A stretch of 64,000 nucleotides of DNA. It comes from Monomorium pharaonis. Taxonomy: Eukaryota; Arthropoda; Insecta; Hymenoptera; Formicidae. Each line of letters opens with the position of its first letter. The first letter of the stretch is position 1. The notes under the pieces were generated by a model, which saw only the letters and a list, made by a program, of their open reading frames with translations, did no database searches and had not been told where the DNA came from. This document shows, piece by piece, positions 51,901-60,736 of this stretch. Location: NCBI RefSeq assembly GCF_013373865.1, contig NC_050470.1, positions 17,583,244-17,647,243 of the forward strand, written 5' to 3'. The position numbers were made by a program, and so were the translations under genes.

Positions 51901-52800
51901 ATACAAAATTTACATATTACAGAAGTTGTCGAGGAAGCTCTAAAAAATGCTATTGAAAATACTGAAAAATTAGGTATGAAAGTTATAAGTGATGCGGATT
52001 GGAAATTTGTTGATATTTCTTTGCAAACTTTAGACAAAGATAATAAACTTGATGATGTAGAATGCGAAATTGATAATCATTACACTATAAACGCTAGAAA
52101 CACAAATGTCGACGATATTGATATTTGTGCTTCTGATTCAATTTTATTTGATAATCCTGGTGATTTACAATTAGAGAGCCTAGAATTAAAAGATTTTTCA
52201 AAACAAGTATCACAGGAATCAATAACGGAAAACTCGCCTTTCATAGAAATTAAAATAGATGATAAAGTAATAATTGTTAAAAAATCTTCATATTGTTGGT
52301 TTCTTGATGAATCTAAAGGTAAAGTAAGTACAGATAGATTACGAAGATTTATTACAATTAATAAAACAAATAAAAGAACAAAAAATTATACAAAGCAATC
52401 TCAAAAGAAACAAAAATATCTTCAAACTTCTGTTTCTTCTAAACAAGATCAAATGTGTAATAAAGTAATAGAAGACTGTTTCCTCGAAAATGATCCTAAT
52501 GCTTGTGATACCATACCTGAAATATTATTAGAAAAATATTATGCTGTTTTTTACGATGACACCTATTATATTGGCCGTGTTGTTGAGCAGTCTAACAACC
52601 AAGTAAAAATGAAATTTTTAAAATCTGAACTGAATTCTTTTATTTGGCCACGCAATGAGGATGTCACGTTTGTAGAAACAAAATATATTTTCTATGGTCC
52701 AATTGAACTAGTTGGAACCGGACCATTTGCATTAAAAAATTCTGATTTAGAGGCTATACATAAAAAGTACAAACTTACAAAACGCGAAGTTTTAAAATAA
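48964..52800 (+). CDS. Transposase-like protein, 1278 residues, intact
   Basis: No stop or frameshift. The start ATG follows a splice-acceptor-like TTTACAG. Residues 30-75 resemble a small helical SAM/SAP-like domain. A zinc-finger-like C237-x-C239 with H266 and H271 follows, then a charged low-complexity region (280-400). The central part has WIAEDATRI (E575, D576), YVIMAQSLSCNVP, LERWTFMKKEAKKFDITIV, FSSDGDTRLLKGM (D686, D688) and SSQMCEKLFRTARSMTSTYS (E914), read here as an RNase H-fold DDE transposase with D576, D686 and E914 as candidates. The end (about 1185-1278; YYAVFYDDTYYIGRVVEQ, WPRNEDV) resembles a Tudor-like fold. I recall similar unnamed proteins in cnidarians and insects but cannot name the superfamily. 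It lacks the hAT dimerisation motif. Confidence 0.75.
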   Translation: MANINTGSEINNVQQKIINLEVDVFAEAETSLNITIPAPLKNLLMANGFENETVIANINDSDLKNIVSFARNDLHKIIDKEDLSKYYGLYWKNPSLFEIVPGHKRIISLLSEYYKKKLSSKNTVEKMFRRKERPIKRIEKRSQIPHQLNSNQNQASTSSSQLSSMISEDDGKEDLSTSEESSKSIILEENARIRKAIISWAQGKVTKDGWQTLKESFDNISIRTNLDAGELNCIIKCFCGANYNISQFSKRGLKSKRWIYSNFQVHLLKKHIQNINSSATKFVNKKNYITHYVSKPLEFSNAKIIDNIELERADTENIENISQHIDNEKNKVNIVEVIEQAEIIFDTAVNVIDTVEVTENQTKIDSQEINEEHNIDCPISNSDYVADSNIDYNTHTPSFKLDASQCDKWKSMKYQRSERLKRTREKLSPNQSLITNYFILAKKVSKIMCDNLEVTETILPRIKNSEINSATKDNESLINNFLKRLLDMSLKNSGSANRNSYDEATKKFSIYLYYVGGRLLYETLHANLPNALPSITTLNRYSYDKRRTEEGKIDFNGLVQHLKERNASRVIWIAEDATRITGKIEYDSRSNKVLGFALPLKNGLPDQDKYIATSAEVIQNFFKIGTKATYAYVIMAQSLSCNVPAYCLSLFSTDNKFDTKDILERWTFMKKEAKKFDITIVGFSSDGDTRLLKGMRLNNCLPIINSQIFPYSETWPWFQIDVNKVEECYVQDTTHIITKMRTRFLKEGIVLQMGNYLATVDHLHYLVKNVPKDKHLLTSCDLKGDDKMNYSAGEKMCSLSVIKHLKQNDNTDGTIAYLNIMNYIILSFLDNSTLLSARVYYMWYSVFFLRIWRAWIKRNKQYTIKDNFLTNNCYLCIELNAHNLIKLITLFKDNKQTLTPEMFRPTIFSSQMCEKLFRTARSMTSTYSTVINFSIKDLIYRIDRIRQINSIMNDLSGTFKFPREDKKKLGTLNAPTYEDIQNLHITEVVEEALKNAIENTEKLGMKVISDADWKFVDISLQTLDKDNKLDDVECEIDNHYTINARNTNVDDIDICASDSILFDNPGDLQLESLELKDFSKQVSQESITENSPFIEIKIDDKVIIVKKSSYCWFLDESKGKVSTDRLRRFITINKTNKRTKNYTKQSQKKQKYLQTSVSSKQDQMCNKVIEDCFLENDPNACDTIPEILLEKYYAVFYDDTYYIGRVVEQSNNQVKMKFLKSELNSFIWPRNEDVTFVETKYIFYGPIELVGTGPFALKNSDLEAIHKKYKLTKREVLK

Positions 52801-53099
52801 GTTTAATATATAATATTTTTCTTTAATGTTTCTTTCAATTCATTTGTTTTTCTTTCTTCTTTATTCGTATTGTGCAAACTCTAAATATATTTGATTTTAT
52901 TTGTATTAAAAAGATTATGTTTTTATTGAAAAGATTATGTTGCTATACATGCATACATTACGTGTTATATTGTAAACTTAATATATAGATTAAAATATAT
53001 GTCACGTTGTAAACTGAAATATATAAATCTTTTATAAAAAAATGCATAAATATTTCTTGTATTATATTTAATATAATTCTATCTTATCTCAACAGAAAA

Positions 53100-53290
53100 A
53101 TAGGCATTACTCGGGCATTGCTAGACATTAGTGGGCATTGCTTGGGAATTAGTGGGCATTACTAGACATTAGTGGGCATTGCTTGGGCATTGGAGGGCAT
53201 TGGTGGGCATTACTGGGCATTAATGGGCATTAGGTAAAAATTTTGATAGTAATGCCCAGGAATTGGGCATTAGTAGGCATTAGTGTACAC
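53100..53290 (+). repeat. Right GGGCATT subterminal array
   Basis: About 14 GGGCATT-like words, in the same orientation as at the left end except one inverted AATGCCC at 53250-53256. Confidence 0.65.
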
Positions 53291-53621
53291 AATTTTGACC
53301 AGCGGTTTACCCCTTGCATCTGATAGAAACGTATAGGAACAATTTCAGATTAATTCATATAGAGTCTTATAGACCTTGAATCGTAATTTTCATATTCAGT
53401 ACGATAAGTAGATAGGATCATATAGAAAAGTAGTCGTATTTAGATAAAGTTTTAATCGTTTATTTCAGATACGATAAGAAACGATAGAATTTTATAACTT
53501 TTCTATCTGGCAGGAAATCTAGTGTCCGATAGAAACGATAGATTCAGATAAAATCATATTAAATTTCTATCAAATTTCTATATGTTTCTATCAGTTTCTA
53601 TCGTACTTTTTGAACAGGGTT

Positions 53622-54780
53622 CTTTCTCCGCCAAGAAGCAAGGATCTGAATTAACTGCAATATTTCCTTTCTGTTTCAGCTGCTGCCGCTCGCCGTCGGA
53701 TCTCCGTGGACTGCCCGGATCGTCGCCTCGCTCAGGAATTCACCAGGTAAGTAATAATCCATTGAGGTCATATCCTTTGATTTTATTTAATCACTTAATT
53801 TTATTTTCAGGAAACTCGCAGGATTCGTCACACAGGATGTCATGCGGGTACGTCGCAGGATGATTGAATCACTCAACAGTGCTTTAAAATTTTTGTAACA
53901 CTCGAATAAAATTTATTTCTAACTCAACAGGTGTTACACTATTAACAAAATCCCGTACGCGATACTTATTCACACACGAGTACGATAAACGCTCTCCTCA
54001 GTCACAAAAAATCTCGTAACATGTCTCCGAATGCGTTGCGTAATCACAATCGGGTCCGTGTTCCTTACACTTAAAGTTCACGTAGTGCAGATATTTGCAC
54101 TCGCGCTATCTGCCTACTCGCATTCGGCAGAATTAATCGTTTCGCTATTAACACGCGAAGTTATGTCACGCGTCGTTTGCTTCGGCTTGGTAATTTCGCG
54201 GGAATCTCGCGACAGCCTGTTCGCACGATCGCGTTTATTCGTATTACGGTCTTGGTTACGCGGCTCGTCACCCGCGGAACGAATTTACAAGACTTGTGTA
54301 TCGGCACTATTAACTTGGCGCGAAAGTCGAGTAAAAGTCGCGCGAAAACTTCCGACACTCCGCATGATGTGTCTCCGCTGGAAGTCGCAACAAAAATCGT
54401 TGGTGGGAGCACGCGTCGCTTCGTTTTATACGCGTCTTCCTCGCCACATATCCCTGAGCCAATCAGGGCGTTGCAGCGACTCGGTCGCTCCGTCCGTCCA
54501 ATGAGCGCGTTCCTCCGAATTGGCGGGGACCGTCGTCCAATCGTATCCCCTCTGCTCGCTCGCTGCTCTCGACTGACTGCTTGGACCAATGAGAAGTTCT
54601 TGCCGGAACGCGTCTCTCCTCCATGCTGACGTGAGCCAATGAGCTCATTTCGGCTCGAGACTCCGCATAGGGAAGACCAGTGTAACTGGGATACTGAAAA
54701 GTGCCGATTGCACACTAACGTCATGCAAGCGATGTCGCCTGCTGTTCTTGTTGCATTCTCGGGTGCCACCGACTTAATAC
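53622..54780 (-). repeat. X1: LTR-like part, primer-site-like sequence and leader
   Basis: On the minus strand: AAGTCGGTGGCACCCG, GCACTTTTCAG, GATTGG boxes (54650, 54578, 54540, 54500, 54458), TATAAAA (54424-54430), AATAAA (53912-53917), ATTACTTACC, GGCGACGATCCGGGCAG (53709-53725) and the leader CTTGCTTCTTGGCGGAGAAAG. Same order as copy A. The plus strand shows good-looking TTTCAG|G and GTAAGT signals around 53688-53753 as a mirror of this order. No long ORF. Confidence 0.5.
54424..54430 (-). promoter_or_regulatory. TATA box of X1 LTR-like part
   Basis: TATAAAA on the minus strand, 25-35 bp before GTGCTCCCACC; kept as TACAAAA in copy A. Confidence 0.4.
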
Positions 54781-55274
54781 TAACTTACATCTAACGATTA
54801 ATATTACTAAAACTAAAACAACCATATAAGAAATACAAAATATGAATTTTACTGAACTTAACGTAATCATCGCGTCACGTCACGGTGACGTACATACATG
54901 CACATCGCATATAATAAAAGAAATGAAATATTTAGACACAAAATAATCGTGACTACTAGGTATAAAAAATAATCTTGTATTTGCTCGATGAGCTCTAATA
55001 TATTTAACTGAACGTTAACTTGAACGCGTAGCTCGCTGCTATTTTCGCTTTGGCAATGCCTAAACAAACTAAATATATTTTTTAAACGTAATAAAATTAA
55101 ATTGTGCGCGCCGTTGTCGCACTCGCGTCTTTCATGCGCGTAAAATAAAATAATCTAAATAATAGAACTTTTTGGTGTCTCGCTGCACCTCTCTACTTTC
55201 GAATAATGAAATGAAATCTTACTTTGCGAGATAATTATTTTTAAAGCAATTTCGCGTATTTTACGTGAATTTTA
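54781..55274 (-). repeat. X2 internal non-coding part
   Basis: AT-rich, matches 23191-23700 in inverse orientation. No gene. Confidence 0.5.
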
Positions 55275-55480
55275 CGCGACGTTATCTACTATCGCCTCGT
55301 TCTACGCTCGGTCAGACGCTCTAATCTTACGGTTGATTTTTTCGTCTCAGCCCGCTCTGTTACGCTGTCAGCTGCGCTCTGGGCTGCGTCCCGTTCATCC
55401 GCCTGTCTGCTCGTGGATGGTGTTGGCGATGGGACCTTTCCACCACCTCCTGGAGGTTTCAAGGTTAGGTTAGGTTGTCA
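55275..55480 (-). CDS. Short conserved ORF of X2
   Basis: PPGGGGKVPSPTPSTSR, ADERDAAQSAADS, ERAETKKSTVRLERL and a stop; same architecture as 23008-23190 with about two thirds of residues kept. A predicted intron (donor AATCAAAG|GTTAGTG near 55533, branch-like CTAACCTAACC, acceptor CCTCCAG near 55463) would join it in frame to a short leader exon starting MVKGAGDR near 55590. Only this copy has that ATG. Function unknown, possibly the start of a gag. Confidence 0.4.
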
Positions 55481-56460
55481 CCGGAGAGTCGATGGGTGAG
55501 GAGAATTTGTTTCGGAAATATCAATGCTCACTAACCTTTGATTATCGACGCAGTGGTCCCTGTACGGTCGCCAGCCCCTTTTACCATCCAAGAAGCAAGG
55601 TAGATTCCAGCCAGGTGTGGTCCTCGTGTGTTCTGTCTGAAATTCCGAGTAGTTGGACTTCCCGTCGTTGCTTAGGATAAGTACTAACTTCACTTTATCC
55701 CGTTGTGCTATGTGTGCACACGACAAGTTGCTCGAACTACGTTTAATTATTCTTAATTTAATTTGTTTCTTTTTTATTTTCAGGTGCTGCCTTCTTCCAG
55801 GTTCCGGATCTCCACAGGATTATCGCTGCTCTACAGGATTGTTCGTCAGGTAAGTGTTACGTGTCTATTGACTCAACGCTTCTCGTTGTTAACAGAACAG
55901 TTTTTTATTTTCAAGTCTCCCAGGGATCAATCACAGGATTCAGGATCACCAATCACAGGTAAGTAAATCACTCTCAGTTGTTTAAGTTAAATAATAAACA
56001 AAAGATTTATTCTTTCTTGATTCACAAAACCCATTCGCGACGCTTTAATTCACACTCGTTTCCGGGTAAACTAAACTTATTCGCGATATCGCGTTCGCGC
56101 CGCTTGATATAATGACTATTAATATTTATGAGAAATAACTAGAAGTAACTTGATTGGCTAGGCCTACTAGCATTCGGCCTTTACACTTGGTGTTTTGTAA
56201 CGCAAAAGTCGATACGCAACGTTTCGCGGAACTTTCGCGAAGTTTCCCTACTAGCATTCGGGTGAACTCGATTCGTTCGTAAATCGCACGACGAGGTTCT
56301 TGCCTCAGTGGTAGACAAGACGCGAAAGCTCTCGAGGCCTCGCAGTGCCGCCTTATATTGTCCTGGCGTATGCGCATCCCCTCCAGGCTACCGCTAGCCA
56401 ATCGGGATAGAGGGGGTGGTTTCGGTGTTAAGCACCTCGGGAGTGCCGGTTACCTACACT
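55481..56460 (-). repeat. X2 leader and LTR-like part
   Basis: Minus strand: TGTAGGTAACCGGCACTCC (56459), GATTGGCTAGC, CAATATAAGGCGGC (TATA, about 56352), repeated GAATGCTAGTAGG, GAATAAATC (poly(A)), TTACTTACCTG, GGTGATCCTGAATCC, then leader to GGGGCTGGCGACCG. Several CAG|GTAAGT look-alikes exist on the plus strand at 55849, 55969. Confidence 0.45.
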
Positions 56461-56463
56461 TAG

Positions 56464-56617
56464 GCCGGAATTCATAGTCGAATCTTATTCAAGTTCCAGC
56501 TTAAGCACGATCTTGAGACGTTAATGCTGTTATTTCATTGGTTAAGTAAGTCTCAAGTCGGCTCAAAGCTAGACTTAAGACAATGCTTGAGCTTAAGATC
56601 GGTCTATGAATCCCGTC
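56464..56617. repeat. GGAATTCATAG MITE
   Basis: GCCGGAATTCATAGTCGA at the left is mirrored by GGTCTATGAATCCCGTC at the right, with AATCTTA / TTAAGATC next inside. About 154 bp. Confidence 0.55.
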
Positions 56618-57099
56618 CTTGGTACTTGTCTTATGCCTCTTGCGCCATCTGGGGAAGTTTGGCCAAACTGCACTTTTAGGTGCCACCTATTTGTTTTAGG
56701 TGCAATTTGCCAAAACTTGACCTTTTACTGTAAAATGTGTAAAATGGTAAGTAACGCTTGTTGTTGTTTATTTTTAGGCTAACTAACTTCAAATATAGTT
56801 ATATAAACTTATTATTAAGATTTTAAGTTAAGATTTATTAAACATGAAAATAGGTATGTGAATACGCATAATATTACTATTAACTTATAAGGTAAGGTGT
56901 ATATATATCAAAATAGTTAACTTAGCGTAATATATATAATAAGCTTATTTAAGGCTAAATTTTATAAGGTATAGGATTATAAAGGTAACACTCATATTTA
57001 TACTATTAATAACAAACTACAAACTAAGTATATTCTCTAAACGTTTAATCACGATTAAGTATAACAGGGTATAAAATGTGCTGACTAGTATGTCATGAG
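56618..57099. other. Unassigned AT-rich DNA
   Basis: GCACTTTTAGGTGCCACC near its left end resembles the LTR start of X copies; otherwise nothing recognised. Confidence 0.3.
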
Positions 57100-57533
57100 T
57101 TAAGGTTTAACTATATCAGATCTTTATTTTGGACGCTCGTTTTCGTCCTTGGCCTCTGGTTCGCGCATCCTCATTCGCATAACGCTGGTGCCTTTCCCCT
57201 GTTTGGATTGGGTCTTCTCGATCCTTGTTGATGGAAAGTACTTTCTGACTGCTGCCGTTGGTGTTGGCTGGGCGATTGCGGTCTGGTTTTGGTTAGCTCC
57301 TATGGACGGTCTCAAGGTTATGGCGCTCAATGTGCGCTCGAGGATGCCTGGCTCAGTGCACCAGGAAGTACGGTCTACTCAGTGCGCAGGCCGGGGAAGC
57401 TCTGTCTCTTATTAGGGTTTATATACCCTCCACTCGGTGGTGAGGGAAGCAGAGACGAGCGGAGGGAGTGTGCGAGGTAGGGGGTAACGGCCTTACCTAT
57501 GTTCTGGCTGCAGCGGAGGAACGGCTCGTTACA
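57100..57533 (-). repeat. LTR-like promoter fragment joined to a gag-start-like ORF
   Basis: Minus strand: TGTAACGAGCCGTTCC, TATATAAA (57418-57425), then a segment about 90 percent identical to 27063-27278. It passes at CATAACCTTGAG into an open stretch (RPSIGANQNQTAIAQPTPTA, KQGKGTSVMRM) that ends before AATAAAGATC at about 57120. Same junction type as in X copies. It has no ATG. Confidence 0.45.
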
Positions 57534-57629
57534 AACTTATAATAACCTTTTCCTTTAGTCTTTTAGTGTGATTTTCTTCAATACTGTTCTTTTTTAATTA
57601 ATCAAACAGTAGTATTTGTCTATCATCCA

Positions 57630-57998
57630 CCCAGATAGCCAAGCGAAATTAAGCATATCGGGCGAATTAATGCACTGCATGTATGTTGTAAACTTGCCCA
57701 CAATTTGCTGTCATTGTAATTTAACGTGGAACGAAGTTAACATCAGGAGAGCAAATAACCTTCATGAGTTTATAAAATTATAAGTGCATGCATTGAAGAA
57801 TAATAAACTTGTCACATTGACAGCAATTGTGCATGTATGTTGACAACTTGCCGTCAGTTTGTTGAATTCTAATGTAGAATTTTACATGATGTCAGAACAA
57901 CAGACAGTTTGAGGAAACACCTTGGCTTTAGTTTGATAAAATTAATAGGGAATAAGTGACAGCAATAACAACACGTTGCCTTTATTTGGCTATCTGGG
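57630..57998. repeat. CCCAGATAGCCAA MITE
   Basis: Ends CCCAGATAGCCAAGCG and, complemented, CCCAGATAGCCAAATAAAGG. Interior AT-rich with TTGCCCACAATTTGCTGTCA. A fragment in inverse orientation is at 3036-3238. Confidence 0.65.
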
Positions 57999-58084
57999 CA
58001 TAAGCTTAAGCTACGTTTTAAAAAATAGTATTAAATATTTTAAAAACTTTATAAAAACTAATTATAACATAAAAGTATTAAAAA

Positions 58085-58294
58085 TTGCCAAAATATAAAT
58101 ATCACATACATAATAAAATTCTCGTAAATTTTCAAAAAACTTGGTTGGTTAGTTATATTCTTTATAATATTCTCACTCTCGGTCTTGAAGTAATACAACT
58201 GACTCGGAATTCTACAGGTCGTGATATCACACAAATATTTTATACTTCGTTGAAAATTCATGGGGTCCTGGAGAAAGTACAAGGACTTACACTG
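58085..58294 (+). pseudogene. hAT transposase gene 2, first piece
   Basis: Only the last 30 residues (TGRDITQIFYTSLKIHGVLE, KVQGLTL) match the family: the segment before the DNAASN motif of Tam3/Ac-type hAT transposases. It ends exactly at the CTG target copy of the 2.3-kb foldback element and continues at 60577. Confidence 0.6.
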
Positions 58295-60576
58295 TAGGCC
58301 AGTCAATAAAGACAATCAATTTACTTTAATTACTAAGTTTTCAAATTTTGATAGAATATTAGGTGAGTTAAAATAACAATAAATTTTATTTGGCAACCAT
58401 CCCCGAGGTCCGAAACATGCTAAACATTACAAAAAATGTTAATTTATTATAACTTTGCGAAAAAAATTGCAAACGTCCTGCAAACTGAAAGCAATGCCTC
58501 CTATTGTGATATTTTTCACAATGTGTTAGGTTTGCAACCTATTTCGAGGCACGCAACATTGAAATTTATTGTAAAATAACGTTTTTGTTTATGTCTTGGA
58601 GAAAAAAATTGCAAAAGTGCTGCAAATCGATAGAATAACTTTTACAACTGCCCCGAACAGCTCTACCAATTTGCAACCTTCTATGTTGCACGCAACATAC
58701 TGTTTCTTATTTAATGATGGAACAATTGTTCATTTGATCATAATTTTGCGAAAAAAATTGCAAAAGTTTTGCAAATTGGTTGCAAACGTTGATATTATTT
58801 TTCATCACAAAGCTGGTAAGTTTGTTACCTCGGACAAGATCCGCAACCTTAAAAAATTAGCAACAATTATTATTTTGCAAGCGTGAAAAAATTGCAAAAG
58901 TATTGCAAATTTTTTGGAGTGCTTCAAATGTCTTCTCCCATTCGAATATAAATTTGCAACCCTGTATTAGTTAAGCAAATTATTGCAAGTTATCACTGAC
59001 TAATTTTGTGTTATAAAATTAATGCAAAAGTGTTGCAAATCCAGGGAAATAAATTAAAAATACATTCATACATGATGTTGAATTTGCAATCTTCTATCTT
59101 TCACGCAAGATAATCAAATATAAATATTGTGAAAAGCATTGCAACTTACACTTTTTTTATATCCTTTAAATTGAAGTAAGCGTTGTGTAAATAAAATTAA
59201 GGTAAACATTTTGAAATGAAAACACTTGAAACATTTGTTAATCCTGGAATTCAAGTTTGCAATTTCGTAAAAGGTCGACAAATGTGGGCCATGTTCAGGT
59301 AAATGTAACGTTCGAATAGCGTAACATACTACTCGAATAGTATTGTGAAAGGAATTAAAATACTATATATTACATATACTTACTGTGATTCCTTATGATT
59401 CGTTTTTAAAGGACTCGGACTTTCCACGGTGTCTCTGCGCTACACACTATGAAAGTTAGCCGACACTTCAAATAGAGACGTCGCGGAGATACCGTGGAAA
59501 GTCAAAGCCTTCTAAAAACCGCGCTGCGATTGATCCCGATCCGTCAAAGAATCGCGGCGTCCCGATTTTTTTTTCTAAAAGTCTTTCTTCAAAATAAAAA
59601 GGGAACTTATATCAGAACTTTAATTTATGGGGGCAAACTTAACACACGCGGGGCCACGTGATATTGCGAATGTAAAGTATATCTTTGATTTGAATATTTT
59701 GCGTGACAGGTAGAAGACTGCAAATTTGACATCGTAATGTATTTTTAATCTTTTTCACCAGATTTGCAACACTTTTCCATTAATTTTGTAACACAAAATT
59801 AGTCAGTGATAACTTGTAATAATTTGCGTAACTAGTAAAGGGTTGCAAATTCATATTCGGATGGGAGAAGACATTTGAAGCACTCTCAAAAATTTGCAAT
59901 ACTTTTGCATTTTTTTCATGTTTGCAAAAAGTGCAAAATAATAATTATTGCTAATTTTTCAAGGTTACGGATCTTGTCCGAGGTAACAAACTTACCAGCT
60001 TTGTGATGAAAAATAATCTCAACGTTTGCAACCAATTTGCAAAACTTTTGCAATTTTTTTCGCAAAATTATGATCAAATGAACAATTGTTCCATCATTAA
60101 ATAAGAAACAGTATGTTGCGTGCAACATAGAAGGTTGCAAATTGGTAGAGCTGTTCGGGGCAGTTGTAAAAGTTATTCTATCGATTTGCAGCACTTTTGC
60201 AATTTTTTTCTCCATTTTGCATGACAGATAGAAGGTTGCAAATCTCAAGATATAACAAAACCGTGATTTTGCAATAAATTTTAATGTTGCGTGCTTCGAA
60301 ATAGGTTGCAAATCTAACACATTGTGAAAATATCACAATAGACATTGCTTTCAGTTTGCATGACTTTTGCAATTTTTTTCGCAAAATTATAATAAATTAA
60401 CATTTTTTGCAATGTGTAGCATGTTCCGGACCTCGGAGATGATTGCAAAATGAGATTTATTGTTATTTTAATGTTGTTAATGTGTTTTTTAATTTACCTA
60501 ATATTCCATCAAAGTTTGAAAACTTTTGTAATTAAAGTTAAATTTTCGATTTTTCGTGTCTTTATTGACTGGCCTA
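58295..60576. mobile_element. 2.3-kb foldback-type element with TAGGCCAGTCAATAAAGACA ends
   Basis: TIRs TAGGCCAGTCAATAAAGACA and exact complement. Arms of about 600-1000 bp are inverted copies (58385-59060 with 59750-60470) densely filled with TTGCAAAAGTTTTGCAA-type words. The centre (59270-59660) is unique, with CCACGGTGTCTCTGCG / CGCGGAGATACCGTGG inverted. Flanked by CTG (58292-58294, 60577-60579). No transposase. Small open stretches in the arms are mirrored copies and not genes. Confidence 0.75.
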
Positions 60577-60736
60577 CTGGATAATGCAGCATCAAATACT
60601 ACCTTTGTGCAACAGTTTTCAAAAATTATGGACGAAAATCTGGATTTTGATGCTGAAAATCAGCATTTCCATTGTTTTGCTCACATCCTTAATTGAGCAG
60701 TGCAAGATGCACTTAAGCATTTATATGCCGACTGTA
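60577..60736 (+). pseudogene. hAT transposase gene 2, second piece
   Basis: LDNAASNTTFVQQFSKIM, then HFHCFAHILN, a stop and AVQDALKHLYADCT. DNAASN and C-A-H-ILN are landmark motifs of the hAT catalytic domain around the second Asp. In frame with the first piece once the foldback element and one CTG are removed. Confidence 0.7.

Larger units (their letters stand above)
47869..53316 (+). mobile_element. Complete-looking 5.4-kb DNA transposon with intact gene
   Basis: 5448 bp. TIRs are the perfect 16-mers CAAGGGGTAAACCGCT and AGCGGTTTACCCCTTG. Subterminal arrays of (T)GGGCATT words occupy about 47910-48090 and 53100-53290, in the same orientation at both ends. Between them are a 27-bp tandem repeat, a TATA/initiator promoter, a predicted 5' UTR intron, one 1278-codon ORF and an AT-rich 3' end with ATTAAA near 52903. 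The 8-bp duplication fits hAT, P or Zisupton-like (KDZ) elements; the termini do not decide between them. Confidence 0.85.
45546..53619. mobile_element. CCCTGTTCAAAAA element (non-autonomous) carrying the 5.4-kb transposon
   Basis: Ends CCCTGCTCAAAAAATCCGATA and, complemented, CCCTGTTCAAAAAGTACGATA. Without its nested insertions it is about 1.9 kb of AT-rich sequence built from ATAGAAACGATAG, AATCTATCGT and GATAAAGTTTTAATCGTTT words. Flanked by a 2-bp TT duplication proved by an empty site. No transposase of its own. Superfamily not identified. Confidence 0.7.

Noticed and set aside
48964..52800. Assignment of the 1278-residue protein to hAT on the basis of its 8-bp duplication
   Set aside because: No hAT dimerisation motif such as S.P.ER.FS and no BED-type C2H2 finger; the duplication CATCTGAT does not fit the usual hAT pattern.
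58596..60384. ORFs of 60-134 codons in the arms of the 2.3-kb element
   Set aside because: The same peptide appears in both inverted arms, it derives from TTGCAAAA word arrays, and the arms are explained as inverted repeats.
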